A DNA stretch of 40,989 nucleotides from Acetobacterium bakii (GTDB lineage: Bacteria; Bacillota; Clostridia; Eubacteriales; Eubacteriaceae): contig NZ_LGYO01000010.1 of assembly GCF_001263355.1 (NCBI RefSeq), positions 1 through 40,989 on the forward strand, in the 5' to 3' direction. The translations under genes and the position numbers were made by a program. Positions 17,438 to 26,643 of this stretch are shown here, piece after piece; within the stretch, counting starts at the first letter, position 1, and every line of letters starts with the position of its first letter. Below the pieces are notes generated by a model. The model ran no database searches and was not told where the DNA came from. It saw only the letters and a list, made by a program, of their open reading frames with translations.

Positions 17438-18607
17438 CTATGAAAATGTTTGAACAAAAATGCCGATAACATTTAGGCCGCCCAGCCAGGTTCCCAGCGA
17501 ACTGCCAAGATTTGCGAAAACAACAACCATGAGTATCTTCGTCACCTTATTGTGCCAGAGTCCTTTTAAGCTGCCCAGATCCTTGGGCAGTGATTCAAAA
17601 TCCTCGACCTTTGGTTTCCGAAAATGGGCCTCTGTCATCCCGGCAAACCATCCCGCTGCCAGTAATGGATGCAGCGTGGTAATAGGGGCTGCAACAAAAG
17701 CGGTCAGCGCGGAAAGAATATGTCCACCGGCAAGAAGCGTTCCCAAAGCTGCCAGAACACCGGTCCAGAGGATCCAGGTTTTGGCCTGTTCCCAACCCGA
17801 ACTGGGGTTGGCAATAAAGGTTGCTAAAATCAGCACAACAATCGATATTGGAATGATCCAACCAACAACTTTGCCAACCTTTGATTTTGGCGGAATGACT
17901 TCCAGCTTTTCAATGTCCTGGTCTTTATAAAGCTCTTCTTTGATGCCTGGAATATGAGCAGCCCCAAGAACAGCTACAATCTTATCCCCGGGTGCGTTTT
18001 TAATCTTGTAAGCCAGATATTGATCCCGCTCATCCACTAGATACCGCTTAACCCCTTTAAAAGCTGAACCCATTTCTGATAAGGCGGCTCCAAGCATATC
18101 TTCAGATTTTAAATTTTCCAAATCTTCTTCGGTAATCTCTTCATCATCAACCACACTGAGTAGAATGGAAAAAACAAGCTTTGCCTTTTCCCATAGACTG
18201 CACCCTCGCCAAATCCGATTAAAGGTAATCTGGATGCTGCGGTCTGCCAGCACCAATTCTGCACCATACTCCTTGGCACAGGCAATTCCCTCCATCATCT
18301 CCTGTCCCGATTCGATGCCGAATTGTTCGGCTAATTTTCTTTGATAGTTTGAAAGCAAAATATTCGCGAATAGAAATCCTGCTCGTTTACTTTTAATGAT
18401 TTGTACAAGATCGGTATTCGACCATTTATCCTTTTGACTAATTGATTCAAATCGTTGGGCGTCAAGTTCGATACAAACTGAATCCGGCTGTTCGTTTTTT
18501 ATTGTTTCTCTGACCTCGTCCACACTGTTTTTTGAAACATGTGCGGTTCCAATGAGAATAATCTCTTTGTCTTTGTACCGAAGTCGGGTAATGTTACTAG
18601 ATTCCAA
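17438..18607 (-). CDS. TraB/PrgY-family membrane protein
   Basis: 389 residues from a TTG at 18607, which has AAAGGA six bases upstream; an in-frame TTG at 18634 lacks a ribosome site. The N-terminal half is the TraB domain (IILIGTAHVSKNSVDEV, VCIELDAQRFE, VAVLGAAHIPGI). The C-terminal 150 residues hold about four membrane segments, such as IIPISIVVLILATFIA. The family includes Enterococcus PrgY/TraB, which limit peptide pheromone activity, and the GxxH motifs suggest a metallopeptidase-like site. The substrate of chromosomal members is unknown. Lies 29 bases after lplA. Confidence 0.85.
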   Translation of the reverse strand: MESSNITRLRYKDKEIILIGTAHVSKNSVDEVRETIKNEQPDSVCIELDAQRFESISQKDKWSNTDLVQIIKSKRAGFLFANILLSNYQRKLAEQFGIESGQEMMEGIACAKEYGAELVLADRSIQITFNRIWRGCSLWEKAKLVFSILLSVVDDEEITEEDLENLKSEDMLGAALSEMGSAFKGVKRYLVDERDQYLAYKIKNAPGDKIVAVLGAAHIPGIKEELYKDQDIEKLEVIPPKSKVGKVVGWIIPISIVVLILATFIANPSSGWEQAKTWILWTGVLAALGTLLAGGHILSALTAFVAAPITTLHPLLAAGWFAGMTEAHFRKPKVEDFESLPKDLGSLKGLWHNKVTKILMVVVFANLGSSLGTWLGGLNVIGIFVQTFS

Positions 18608-18636
18608 AGGGCATCCTTTCTGTTCTAATCCCAAAC

Positions 18637-19623
18637 TTAATAAAGGATTAAATCAATCAATGTTTTCGAATCCAGTCCATTAATATAATATTCCAGTTCG
18701 ATTTCTTTTAGTAGCGGAATCAAGGATTCTTCATTGGGTTTTATTCCCACAAACAATGCCTCCAACTCCTGTATTTCCCCGTTTCCAAAATAATCTCCAA
18801 AGAAACTTATTTCTTTAATAATCCCTTTGTCAACTTGGAGCAGAATGGTAATCAGACCAAAGTCGCATTTGCGTTCTTTTCTCAGATTATAAACCGGAGA
18901 TCGTCCGTAGTTCCATTCCCAGGTATCGTATTTTTCATTTTTAAGTTTTTCAATGGCCGCCAAGTCTTTCTCATTGAGAAAAATTTCCTGAAGATCTTCA
19001 TCCTTAAACATAAATGCCAACAATGCTTTTTTAAAATCTGCCAAAGAATAATCCTGATCCAAATATTCAGAAATATTGGTAACCCGACTTTTTATCGACT
19101 TAATTCCCTTGGATTCAATTTTATCCTTTTTGACCTTTAAAGCACTTTGAATGGTTGACAATTTTGAATCAAATAGGATGGTTCCGTGGTGAAGAATTCT
19201 TCCGTGCTTCGCATACTGGGAATTTCCCGAAAACTTTTTACCGTCAATGGCAATATCATTGCGACTATTGAACTCTGCATTAACCCCAAGGGACTTTAGC
19301 GCATCCACCAGGGGCTGAGTAAACGATTTAAAATCAAAGGGCTGCTTCCCGTTATCATTAACAATAAATGTGAAATTGAGATTGCCAAGATCATGATAAA
19401 CCGCACCGCCACCCGAGAGCCGGCGAACCACCTTAATATCATTGGTCTTAACATATTCCTGATTCACTTCTTCAATGGTATTCTGATGTTTTCCAACAAT
19501 AACCGCATTGTCATTTTGCCACAGCAAAAAATAGCTTTCGTTTTTATCCATCTGGTTAAAAACATATTCTTCAAAAGCAAGGTTAATTCGTGGATCAGTT
19601 TCTTTTTGGTCGATATATTTCAT
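18637..19623 (-). CDS. lplA: Lipoate-protein ligase A
   Basis: 328 residues, with both the catalytic domain (RRLSGGGAVYHDLGNLNFTF at about 68-87) and the C-terminal accessory domain. Attaches free lipoate, via lipoyl-AMP, to lipoyl domains such as GcvH of the glycine cleavage system. No lipoyl-domain protein lies in the window. ATG with AAAGGA upstream. Between lacI-type gene and TraB gene, all leftward. Confidence 0.93.
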   Translation of the reverse strand: MKYIDQKETDPRINLAFEEYVFNQMDKNESYFLLWQNDNAVIVGKHQNTIEEVNQEYVKTNDIKVVRRLSGGGAVYHDLGNLNFTFIVNDNGKQPFDFKSFTQPLVDALKSLGVNAEFNSRNDIAIDGKKFSGNSQYAKHGRILHHGTILFDSKLSTIQSALKVKKDKIESKGIKSIKSRVTNISEYLDQDYSLADFKKALLAFMFKDEDLQEIFLNEKDLAAIEKLKNEKYDTWEWNYGRSPVYNLRKERKCDFGLITILLQVDKGIIKEISFFGDYFGNGEIQELEALFVGIKPNEESLIPLLKEIELEYYINGLDSKTLIDLILY

Positions 19624-19643
19624 CGGAATTCCTTTATTTCTTT

Positions 19644-20654
19644 CTAGGATTCTATGGGCGCCACTGAGCCACGAATAATAACTTCATGAGGCACAAAAAC
19701 ATTTTTAACTGCCTGCTCTTCTTTTCCGCACATCTTAATGAGCATTCGTGTTGCAATAGCACCAATATCATACATCGGCTGAGCGACTGTAGTTATCTGA
19801 GGTCTTGTCCACTCTGCTATCCAAAAGTTGTTAAAACCGCAAATGCTAATATCGGCGGGGATTTTTTTTCCCTGCTCCTCAGCATAACGAATGGCGCCAA
19901 GAGCAATCTGATCATTGAAACAGAACACACAGGTAAAGTCGATCCCAGAATTAATGGCTTGTTCCATCATATGGTAACCACCGGTCAGGCCAAGCTTTCC
20001 GTATAAAGTTCGCGACGCATCAAACTCTACGTTTTGTTCTTTAAATGCCTTGAGAAAACCTTTCTTTCGTTCCTGTGAAATATAACCTTCTTCAACTTCA
20101 TCAAAGAAGAGCAAAAATTTACGATGACCCATTTTTAGAATTTCAATTGCCAATTCGTAGGCTGCCAGTTCATTATTAATCAAAACGCCGCTTAAAAAAC
20201 CGCTATTATCTGGAATACATCCCAAAACAACTTCGCTGGGAGCATCGATGAGCTCTTTTTGCATTTCTTCACTGAGATCCTTGCCAACATAGATAATACC
20301 ATCACATTGTTTTTCGATTAACACGTTCAGCGCTTTTCTTTCCTTTTCAGGATCGAAATCAGTATTTGTGAGAATAATATTATAGTTATAAATACCACAA
20401 ACATCCTCAGCTCCGCGAACAATTTCAGTATAGTAAGGATTTGTGATATCCGGAATCATAATTCCAATGGTATTGGTTCTTTGAATTTTAAGACTTCTGG
20501 CAATGGCGTTCGGCTTGTATCCGGTTCTCTTGATAGCTGCCAGAACACGTTCTCTTGTTTCTTCATTCACTAGCGGGATATTGTTCACAACTCGTGAAAC
20601 AGTGGCTACCGAAACATTGGCTTCTTTAGCAACATCTACGATTTTAACTTTCAT
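19644..20654 (-). CDS. LacI-family transcriptional regulator
   Basis: 336 residues from ATG at 20654 (MKVKIVDVAKEANVSVATVS), with GAGAGGT six bases upstream; the longer TTG frame is not supported. N-terminal LacI helix-turn-helix, hinge NAIARSLKIQRTNTIGIMIP, and a periplasmic-binding-type effector domain with the usual ITTVAQPMYDIGAIATRML. Effector unknown. It follows the aminotransferase gene by 46 bases, suggesting control of that gene or of the fumarase block, but no sugar genes are near. Confidence 0.94.
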   Translation of the reverse strand: MKVKIVDVAKEANVSVATVSRVVNNIPLVNEETRERVLAAIKRTGYKPNAIARSLKIQRTNTIGIMIPDITNPYYTEIVRGAEDVCGIYNYNIILTNTDFDPEKERKALNVLIEKQCDGIIYVGKDLSEEMQKELIDAPSEVVLGCIPDNSGFLSGVLINNELAAYELAIEILKMGHRKFLLFFDEVEEGYISQERKKGFLKAFKEQNVEFDASRTLYGKLGLTGGYHMMEQAINSGIDFTCVFCFNDQIALGAIRYAEEQGKKIPADISICGFNNFWIAEWTRPQITTVAQPMYDIGAIATRMLIKMCGKEEQAVKNVFVPHEVIIRGSVAPIES

Positions 20655-20700
20655 TTTGAAACCTCTCAAATTTTATTTGTTCAAAGAAAAACGGGGGCGT

Positions 20701-21960
20701 TTAAACGCAATCCTCTATTTCTTTGATGGCTTGTAATATAAGTGCGGGAGATCGGCGGCATTTTTCTTCAGATACAGCACAGGGTGCAAAACGAAGACCT
20801 TTTCCGAGTGCAACAATGAACATGTTTTTTTCCATTAGCAGAGTACTAACCGCTTTAGGATCTTTACAGGGAATACTGATAAAAAATCCATCGCAATAGG
20901 TCACCAATTTCAAATCAATGGCATTGGCTTCTTCCACAAAAGCTTTAGCCCGAGCTTTCAGAATGCTCTTGTAAAAGCTTTGTTCCGCCATGGCCTGATG
21001 ATAAAGTTCTTCCGTGCTGAATATTTTTGTGATGGTTTCCATCGCTCCCCGGGTCCCGTTCGACCAATTGCCGCGATTGGAAAAGGTACAGGTATTGACA
21101 AATTCATCGGCAATATCCTGAGTTGGGGCGACACAAATGATGGCACCATTCCTTAGACCATACATCGTGTAACTCTTTGATGCGCTAAAAGCATACAAGG
21201 TTAGAACATTATGGGGCAATCCACTGAGCAGCGTCATAAAGTTTCTGGCATCTTCGCCTTCGCCGGCAAAGTCAATATAGGCCAAATCCACGAGTAAAAT
21301 GATTTTAGAGTCCGGTTGGTCATTCGCGGTTTTCGCTACAAATGCAACGATTTCTTTCCATTCATCATCCGAAATCGTGTAACCGGTGGGATTATGAGCC
21401 GGGGTATTTAATACCGCCAGGACTCTCTTTTGTTGATCCAAAAGTTCAAGCACGCTTTTTTTGAATCCTTCGATATTAAAAGTCCCTTTTTCATTGTACA
21501 TCGGAAAGGTTGTGACCTCTCGTCGGCATTCATGGGCAATGGTTTTATAAGGTGCCCAATACCAATCGGTGAGCAGAATGGTATCACCAAATTCAGTATA
21601 ATTATAAAAAGCATGTCTTACAGCTCCGGTGCCGCCTGGTGTTGCAACAGAACGGATATAGCCTTCAGGCTTACAAGATTTAAAACAAGCTTCGATGACT
21701 TTTTCAAGAAAATCCGGTTGTCCTGAAAGCCCCGAATAATTTGCAATCAAATGATTTGGTAATCCCTTGAGGGTATCATAAACTGCATTAAAGGTTACCA
21801 GATCGCCATTATCATCCATCAATGCTCCGATGGTTGAATTAATCACCGCATCTGCCCCATATTCTTTCGTTCGCTTTTCTGCCGCTCCGGCAATTCTAAA
21901 AATCGGATCTGTTCCACCCTCTCTTGCTGAGGATTCAATAACCATTTGTGCCTTTTTCAT
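20701..21960 (-). CDS. Aspartate/aromatic-type aminotransferase (class I)
   Basis: 419 residues. PLP-dependent fold type I. The PLP lysine is K262 in FSASKSYTMYGLRNGA; TPAHNPTGYTIS, DLAYIDFAG and the C-terminal GLRFAPCAVSE (with the carboxylate-binding Arg) fit the aspartate/tyrosine aminotransferase group. It would link glutamate/2-oxoglutarate with oxaloacetate/aspartate or aromatic keto acids. The fumarase genes directly upstream favour a C4-acid role. ATG start with AGGAGTG upstream. Confidence 0.88.
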   Translation of the reverse strand: MKKAQMVIESSAREGGTDPIFRIAGAAEKRTKEYGADAVINSTIGALMDDNGDLVTFNAVYDTLKGLPNHLIANYSGLSGQPDFLEKVIEACFKSCKPEGYIRSVATPGGTGAVRHAFYNYTEFGDTILLTDWYWAPYKTIAHECRREVTTFPMYNEKGTFNIEGFKKSVLELLDQQKRVLAVLNTPAHNPTGYTISDDEWKEIVAFVAKTANDQPDSKIILLVDLAYIDFAGEGEDARNFMTLLSGLPHNVLTLYAFSASKSYTMYGLRNGAIICVAPTQDIADEFVNTCTFSNRGNWSNGTRGAMETITKIFSTEELYHQAMAEQSFYKSILKARAKAFVEEANAIDLKLVTYCDGFFISIPCKDPKAVSTLLMEKNMFIVALGKGLRFAPCAVSEEKCRRSPALILQAIKEIEDCV

Positions 21961-22080
21961 TTTCCACTCCTATTAATTTAATTATTATTTAACTGCATAT
22001 CCCTAAAACAGAAAATCGTTTGCTTTAGCATGGTTGATGTCATTAACGCCAAACCACATCACAATTTCAAAATTACATAT

Positions 22081-22638
22081 TTAAATATGATATGCGAATT
22101 TTTTTCTTTCTGTCTCATATAAATTGTTTCCCATCGTGTCAATAACGACAATCGCCGGGAAATTTTCCACCTCAAGTTTGCGGATGGCTTCGGTTCCAAG
22201 ATCCTCATATGCCAATATTTCCACGGATTTTATACAGCTTTGCAGCAAAGCTCCAGCTCCGCCGACACAGCCAAAATACACACCATCATGGCCCATCATG
22301 CTGTTGATAACACGCTCACTGCGGTTTCCCTTGCCAATCATGCCACCCAGGCCATTTTCCAGAAGCTCGGGGGTATAAATATCCATTCGGCCACTGGTTG
22401 TCGGCCCTGCAGATCCAATGATCTCGCCCGGCTTGGCCGGACACGGACCCATATAATAGATGATTTCATCGGTAAAATCAACTGGCAGAGGAATTCCTTT
22501 TTCCAAGCCTTCAATCATCCGTTTATGAGCCGCATCTCTGGCGGTATAAATGGTTCCTGATATTCGGACATGATCGCCTGCTTTCAGTCCTCTGCGGTCT
22601 TGTTTACAGAGGGGTGTGTTTAGATTAATCACTGCCAT
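22081..22638 (-). CDS. fumB: Fumarate hydratase class I, beta subunit
   Basis: 185 residues, equivalent to the C-terminal domain of single-chain class I fumarases. Family marks: GDHVRISGTIYTARDAAHKR, the highly conserved GPTTSGRMD (about 80-88) and KGNRSERV. With the alpha subunit it converts fumarate and malate in a [4Fe-4S] active site. L-tartrate dehydratase is a close relative and cannot be excluded. ATG overlaps nearly directly with the alpha stop (one base between). Confidence 0.92.
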   Translation of the reverse strand: MAVINLNTPLCKQDRRGLKAGDHVRISGTIYTARDAAHKRMIEGLEKGIPLPVDFTDEIIYYMGPCPAKPGEIIGSAGPTTSGRMDIYTPELLENGLGGMIGKGNRSERVINSMMGHDGVYFGCVGGAGALLQSCIKSVEILAYEDLGTEAIRKLEVENFPAIVVIDTMGNNLYETERKKFAYHI

Positions 22639-22639
22639 C

Positions 22640-23485
22640 TTACAACTCCCTTTCTATATGACGGTTTACATAACAGGAAATATTCACCGCAACTGGTAAC
22701 CCTGCAATATGCGTTGGAAAAACCTCCACATTCACACCTAAAACGGTATTGGATCCACCTAAACCCATAGGACCGATTCCCAGGGCATTACACGCCTCAA
22801 GGAGATATTCTTCCAGTGATTCAATGTGGTTCTTGGGGTGATGATCTCCCAATGGCCGAGTCAATGCTTCTTTTGCCAGAAGTGCCGCCTTTTCCATGGT
22901 TCCGCCAACGCCTACCCCAACCACGATGGGTGCACAGGCATTGGGACTGCCAATTTCGACGGTATCCACCACAAATTTAATAACTCCGGGCATACCGTCT
23001 GAGGGTCTTAACATTTTAAGCGCACTGGTATTTTCACTGCCAAAGCCCTTTGGCAGGACTTTGATTTTCAGCCCATCCCCGGGGACCACCTGATAGTGAA
23101 TAACCGCCGGAGTATTATCATTGGTATTTTCCCTGTTAAAAGGATCCAAAACCACTGATTTCCGAAGATAACCGTCTTTATAACCCTTGGCAACCCCAGC
23201 CTGAAGTGCCTCTTCGAGGCTTCCGCCTTCAATGTTCAAGTCCTGTCCAAAAGATACAAACATCACAACCATTCCGGTATCCTGACAGATCGGAATGCCC
23301 TTTTTCCCAGCCATGTCAAAATTTTTCAACATGGTTTCAAAAATCTCTTTGCCATTTTCCGATTCTTCATTGGATTCTGCAATCTGAATTCCCCGGAGCA
23401 TATCATCCGACAAAAAAGTATTTGCATTGATACACATTTCTGCTACCGTATCAATGATTGTTTGAGTATGAATTATTTTTCCCAA
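22640..23485 (-). CDS. fumA: Fumarate hydratase class I, alpha subunit
   Basis: 281 residues. Iron-sulfur hydro-lyase N-terminal domain. Probable cluster ligands are Cys67 (PICQDTGM), Cys184 (NACAPIVVGVGVGG) and Cys232 (ACNALGIGPMGLGG). Oxygen-sensitive class, typical for anaerobes. The start is TTG, supported by AAGGAGAG seven bases upstream. The beta subunit follows at once; the upstream flippase gene ends nine bases before. Confidence 0.93.
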   Translation of the reverse strand: MGKIIHTQTIIDTVAEMCINANTFLSDDMLRGIQIAESNEESENGKEIFETMLKNFDMAGKKGIPICQDTGMVVMFVSFGQDLNIEGGSLEEALQAGVAKGYKDGYLRKSVVLDPFNRENTNDNTPAVIHYQVVPGDGLKIKVLPKGFGSENTSALKMLRPSDGMPGVIKFVVDTVEIGSPNACAPIVVGVGVGGTMEKAALLAKEALTRPLGDHHPKNHIESLEEYLLEACNALGIGPMGLGGSNTVLGVNVEVFPTHIAGLPVAVNISCYVNRHIEREL

Positions 23486-23494
23486 GTTCTCTCC

Positions 23495-24613
23495 TTATTC
23501 TTTACTATTGTTTACACTGCAATTAGCCTGATCGGAAATTTCTTTTTCAATATCTTTTGCCTTCTCTTTGCCAACTCTGATCGAATGAATAGATAAATAG
23601 ATTCCACCAAACAAAATAATAAAGTAGAAGGTTATAAATCGCCAGAGAATCATGGCGATTGGCGTATATCCCGGTCCATAAACAGGGCCAAATATTAATA
23701 AGAACCCAGCCTCTGCTCCTCCGGACGCTCCCGGTGTCGGTACAAATGCCATCGCCACATAAAGAATGGCCTGAAGCGAAATAATGGTGATCGCATTGGT
23801 TTCGTATAATCCCAAAGATCGATAGACCCAATAATTAACTGAATATAGAACCAGTATTTGCACAATGGATACTAAAAATAATCTAAACGTCTGCATTTTA
23901 TGGCTTTTTAACGCTTCAATCGCAATTTGATATTCTTCAATAAAATGGTCTACTTTACTGTAATATTTTTCAGCATTTTTAAAAATATGCAGTTTCAGCA
24001 AAAGTTTTACACAGCCAATCATAATTCCCTTGGCAGCCTTAGGACTAAAGGCCAAAATAAAAATAAGAATGACCCCTGCGATATTCACGATAAGACCAAT
24101 ACCAATCAGCCATTTACCGGCATCAAGATTATGGTGGAGGGTTGTAATGCTAAATATGGTTGCCGCTATTGCCAGAAAAGTAACCGTTACCTGATACAAA
24201 GCATATTTTTGAACAAGCACCGCTGTGCCTGCTCCAAAGCCATAGCCCTTTCTTGACATCTCATATAACTGAAGTGGCTGCCCCCCAGTGGCACTGGGGG
24301 TAATCAGATTATAATACTGTCCAACAATGGTTAACGTCCAGGCAAATGAAAGTTTTTCATTTGGATTTTCCCGGTTCATGAGTTTTAACAGCATATAAGC
24401 TTCCAGTGTAAAGTAAATAAAAATACAGCCGATGCCCAGAAGTAAGAAACCAACCTTTGTTTGTTTGATAGTATTAATGAAGGTTTCCGGGTCAACCTGG
24501 GTTAAAATAACAAGAGCTGTGGCACTAATTAATATAACAAAGAAGATATAATTGGAATACTTCTTTAAAAATTTAATGAGATATTCCTTTTTTTTCTTTT
24601 CTTTCTTATCCAT
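23495..24613 (-). CDS. Flippase-like membrane protein (UPF0104/YbhN family)
   Basis: About 372 residues, with some eight membrane segments after a lysine-rich start (DKKEKKKKEYLIKFLKKY). The family motif TPSATGGQPLQLYEMSRKG and the late VPTPGASGGAEAGFLL are clear. Related to the membrane half of lysylphosphatidylglycerol synthase (MprF), but there is no aminoacyl-transferase domain. Lipid substrate unknown. I chose ATG at 24613; a TTG at 24622 is also possible and neither has a strong ribosome site. First gene of a leftward run through fumarase. Confidence 0.85.
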   Translation of the reverse strand: MDKKEKKKKEYLIKFLKKYSNYIFFVILISATALVILTQVDPETFINTIKQTKVGFLLLGIGCIFIYFTLEAYMLLKLMNRENPNEKLSFAWTLTIVGQYYNLITPSATGGQPLQLYEMSRKGYGFGAGTAVLVQKYALYQVTVTFLAIAATIFSITTLHHNLDAGKWLIGIGLIVNIAGVILIFILAFSPKAAKGIMIGCVKLLLKLHIFKNAEKYYSKVDHFIEEYQIAIEALKSHKMQTFRLFLVSIVQILVLYSVNYWVYRSLGLYETNAITIISLQAILYVAMAFVPTPGASGGAEAGFLLIFGPVYGPGYTPIAMILWRFITFYFIILFGGIYLSIHSIRVGKEKAKDIEKEISDQANCSVNNSKE

Positions 24614-24648
24614 GCTACCCAACCCATTTCCACTATATAAGTAGTGAT

Positions 24649-24668
24649 ATTATACCACACTGTTGTGG
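24649..24668 (-). promoter_or_regulatory. Promoter -10 with adjoining inverted repeat, flippase-fumarase unit
   Basis: Minus strand has a perfect TATAAT (24654-24649). Just upstream, in the spacer, lies CCACA-ACAG-TGTGG (24668-24655), a 5-bp-arm inverted repeat placed like a repressor operator. The -35 is weak. Another short inverted repeat, CACTA/TAGTG, follows the -10 at 24631-24646. Confidence 0.5.
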
Positions 24669-24711
24669 CAAAGTAATAAAGTTTTCATAAAATTTTCATA
24701 AAATTACATTA

Positions 24712-25176
24712 CTAAATCAGCCCCTGAAAGCCATGTTGTCTGAGTGCTTCATAAAGAACGATATTAACCGCATTGGAGAGATTAAGGGAACGGGCATCGA
24801 CGTGATTTCTCATGGGTATTCTAAACCGGTTTTCAGGATAAGATTCATGTATTTCACTGGGGATTCCGGCAGTTTCCTTCCCGAACATAAGAAAAGCATC
24901 CTGTGCATAATCAATGGCATCATAAAATTTTTCCGCTTTTGTTGTTAATAAATAAAGCTGACTCTCAGGGTTTTTATCCTTAAAATCTTCGAAGGACTCA
25001 TAAACATGTAGATCCAACAGATTCCAGTAATCCAAACCAGCCCGTTTCAAATGTTTTTCGTCCAGTGAAAAACCCAGGGGTTTTATCAAATGCAAGCTTG
25101 TTTCCGTTAAAGCACAGGTTCTTGAAATATTTCCGGTGTTTTGAGGTATTTCCGGTTGATATAATACAATGTTCAT
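24712..25176 (-). CDS. trmL: tRNA (cytidine(34)-2'-O)-methyltransferase
   Basis: 154 residues from ATG at 25176 (MNIVLYQPEIPQNTG), with AAAGG upstream; a longer frame to 25197 adds seven unlikely residues. SPOUT fold with the C-terminal knot: LFMFGKETAGIP-like motif at about 95-106, IPMRNHVDARSLNLSNA near the end. Modifies the wobble base of tRNA-Leu. Stands between the flippase gene and a two-component system, all leftward. Confidence 0.95.
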   Translation of the reverse strand: MNIVLYQPEIPQNTGNISRTCALTETSLHLIKPLGFSLDEKHLKRAGLDYWNLLDLHVYESFEDFKDKNPESQLYLLTTKAEKFYDAIDYAQDAFLMFGKETAGIPSEIHESYPENRFRIPMRNHVDARSLNLSNAVNIVLYEALRQHGFQGLI

Positions 25177-25220
25177 CATGAGCCTTTCATTGTTCATATT
25201 TGAAATTTGTTTTTATCCAG

Positions 25221-25304
25221 AAAAAAGTTCAATTACCCGGCTGTTTTTCAAAGAATTTTCACTGAAAAACAGTTTCTCTGAAAAGCAGACTTGTACTTGA
25301 ACTT
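25221..25304 (-). terminator. Nested hairpin terminator after the first sensor kinase
   Basis: Outer arms AAGTTCAA / TTGAACTT (25304-25297 and 25232-25225) enclose a perfect 10-bp stem (25272-25263 and 25250-25241). The outer stem runs into a T-run on the minus strand (25226-25221). Confidence 0.65.
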
Positions 25305-25329
25305 ATTAAACTTTTTTCACAAAATAAGC

Positions 25330-26625
25330 CTATGTAATAGTATCTATTTTATGATTATTTTTTTTGGTGTCCTGTTTAAGATTTGGCCGTGGCAGTAAAA
25401 TCGAAAAAGTACTTCCTTTATTGGCAACCGATTCAATTTTAATTTTTCCGCCGTGTTTCTTTACAATAAAATCCGCAATGTTCAGCCCCAGCCCAACCCC
25501 ACCGGTTTCTCTGTTTCTGGCATCGTCTACTCGATAAAAACGACTGAACACCTTTGCTTTTTCCTCTTCAGTTAATCCAATACCGGTATCCTTAACCTCG
25601 ATCACAAGGTTGCGTTTACCCTGGCTCAGACATAACTGAACCTTTCCACCGGTTGGCGTATATTTTATGGCATTGTCCAATAAAATTCGGGCTGCCTGTT
25701 TTAATCGTTCTTCATCCCCACGATACTGAACTCCGGGAAGAATATTTTCACTTAATTCAATTCCTTTTTCATTAGCAATTTCCGCCATCAGCCCAACAAG
25801 AAGGGTGCACATCGAGGACAAATCAAACACTTCTTTTTCCAAAACCAGGCGCTGGTTTTCTGCCTGTGCCAAAAGCAACAGATCAGAAATAAGTTTGGCC
25901 ATGGTTTCACTTTCGCTGGCAATGTTATTCAACCACTTCATATTGTCTTTAATCTGTTCATCTTCTTTTAGCTTTAAAACTTCAATATTTGTTTGAATGA
26001 CGGTTAGCGGCGTCCTTAATTCATGGGAAGCATCCGCAATAAATTTCTTTTGGTTTTCAAAGGTTTCCTTGATTGGTAAAAGCGACTTACCAGCTAAAAA
26101 ATAACTGATGGGAATAAGTACCAGAATCGATCCAATTCCGATGAGCAATAAAAATGAAATAACATTGGTGATAATCGATCGTTCTGTGGATACTTGCTGA
26201 AAAACCTGTAAAACATAGTCGTTATCATTATTAGAAAAAGGCACAGTATACACCCGATACTCAAGGTTATCGGAAAAAACCGCGCTGAATTCCTGGGCTG
26301 GTTGTTCCCCTATAAGTAATTCATATCCCAACTTGACTAAATTTCGATCCTCCACCTTCATGGTCTTTACCGTATGACTGCTATCCCATTGGATGTATTG
26401 ATAACCGAACTTATCGTGAACTGAATCAATGGGACCAATAAACCCTACATCTGAATCGCTATTCTTTTGAATGATTTCTTTGGCAACGTTCGTTAAATAA
26501 ATTTCCCCAGACAGATTAAGACTCCAGTTTACAAGAAAACCTAAAAGAAATATAAACATGAACATAAAAATAATGAGGATAATGGTATTAAACAGAGTAA
26601 TTTTTCGTTTAATTTCTTTAAACAT
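25330..26625 (-). CDS. Sensor histidine kinase, first two-component system
   Basis: 431 residues. Two membrane segments (about 11-35 and 155-178) enclose a 120-residue outside sensor domain. Then HisKA with phospho-accepting His201 (FIADASHELRTPL) and a HATPase domain with N-box DNAIKYTPTGG, G1 VKDTGIGL and G2 GGVGLGLNIA. Orthodox membrane kinase with no clear HAMP or PAS. Pairs with the OmpR-family regulator encoded 18 bases upstream. Stimulus unknown. Confidence 0.94.
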   Translation of the reverse strand: MFKEIKRKITLFNTIILIIFMFMFIFLLGFLVNWSLNLSGEIYLTNVAKEIIQKNSDSDVGFIGPIDSVHDKFGYQYIQWDSSHTVKTMKVEDRNLVKLGYELLIGEQPAQEFSAVFSDNLEYRVYTVPFSNNDNDYVLQVFQQVSTERSIITNVISFLLLIGIGSILVLIPISYFLAGKSLLPIKETFENQKKFIADASHELRTPLTVIQTNIEVLKLKEDEQIKDNMKWLNNIASESETMAKLISDLLLLAQAENQRLVLEKEVFDLSSMCTLLVGLMAEIANEKGIELSENILPGVQYRGDEERLKQAARILLDNAIKYTPTGGKVQLCLSQGKRNLVIEVKDTGIGLTEEEKAKVFSRFYRVDDARNRETGGVGLGLNIADFIVKKHGGKIKIESVANKGSTFSILLPRPNLKQDTKKNNHKIDTIT

Positions 26626-26643
26626 GGGCCTTAATTCTCCAAC

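Noticed and set aside
21961-22080. Possible catabolite (cre-like) or LacI operator near AAACGATTT
   Set aside because: Matches the CcpA/LacI consensus at too few positions and has no good symmetry.
24680-24711. Repeated TTTTCATAAAA tracts near the trmL stop
   Set aside because: A short AT-rich tandem of two units; expected by chance in such DNA and not linked to any signal.
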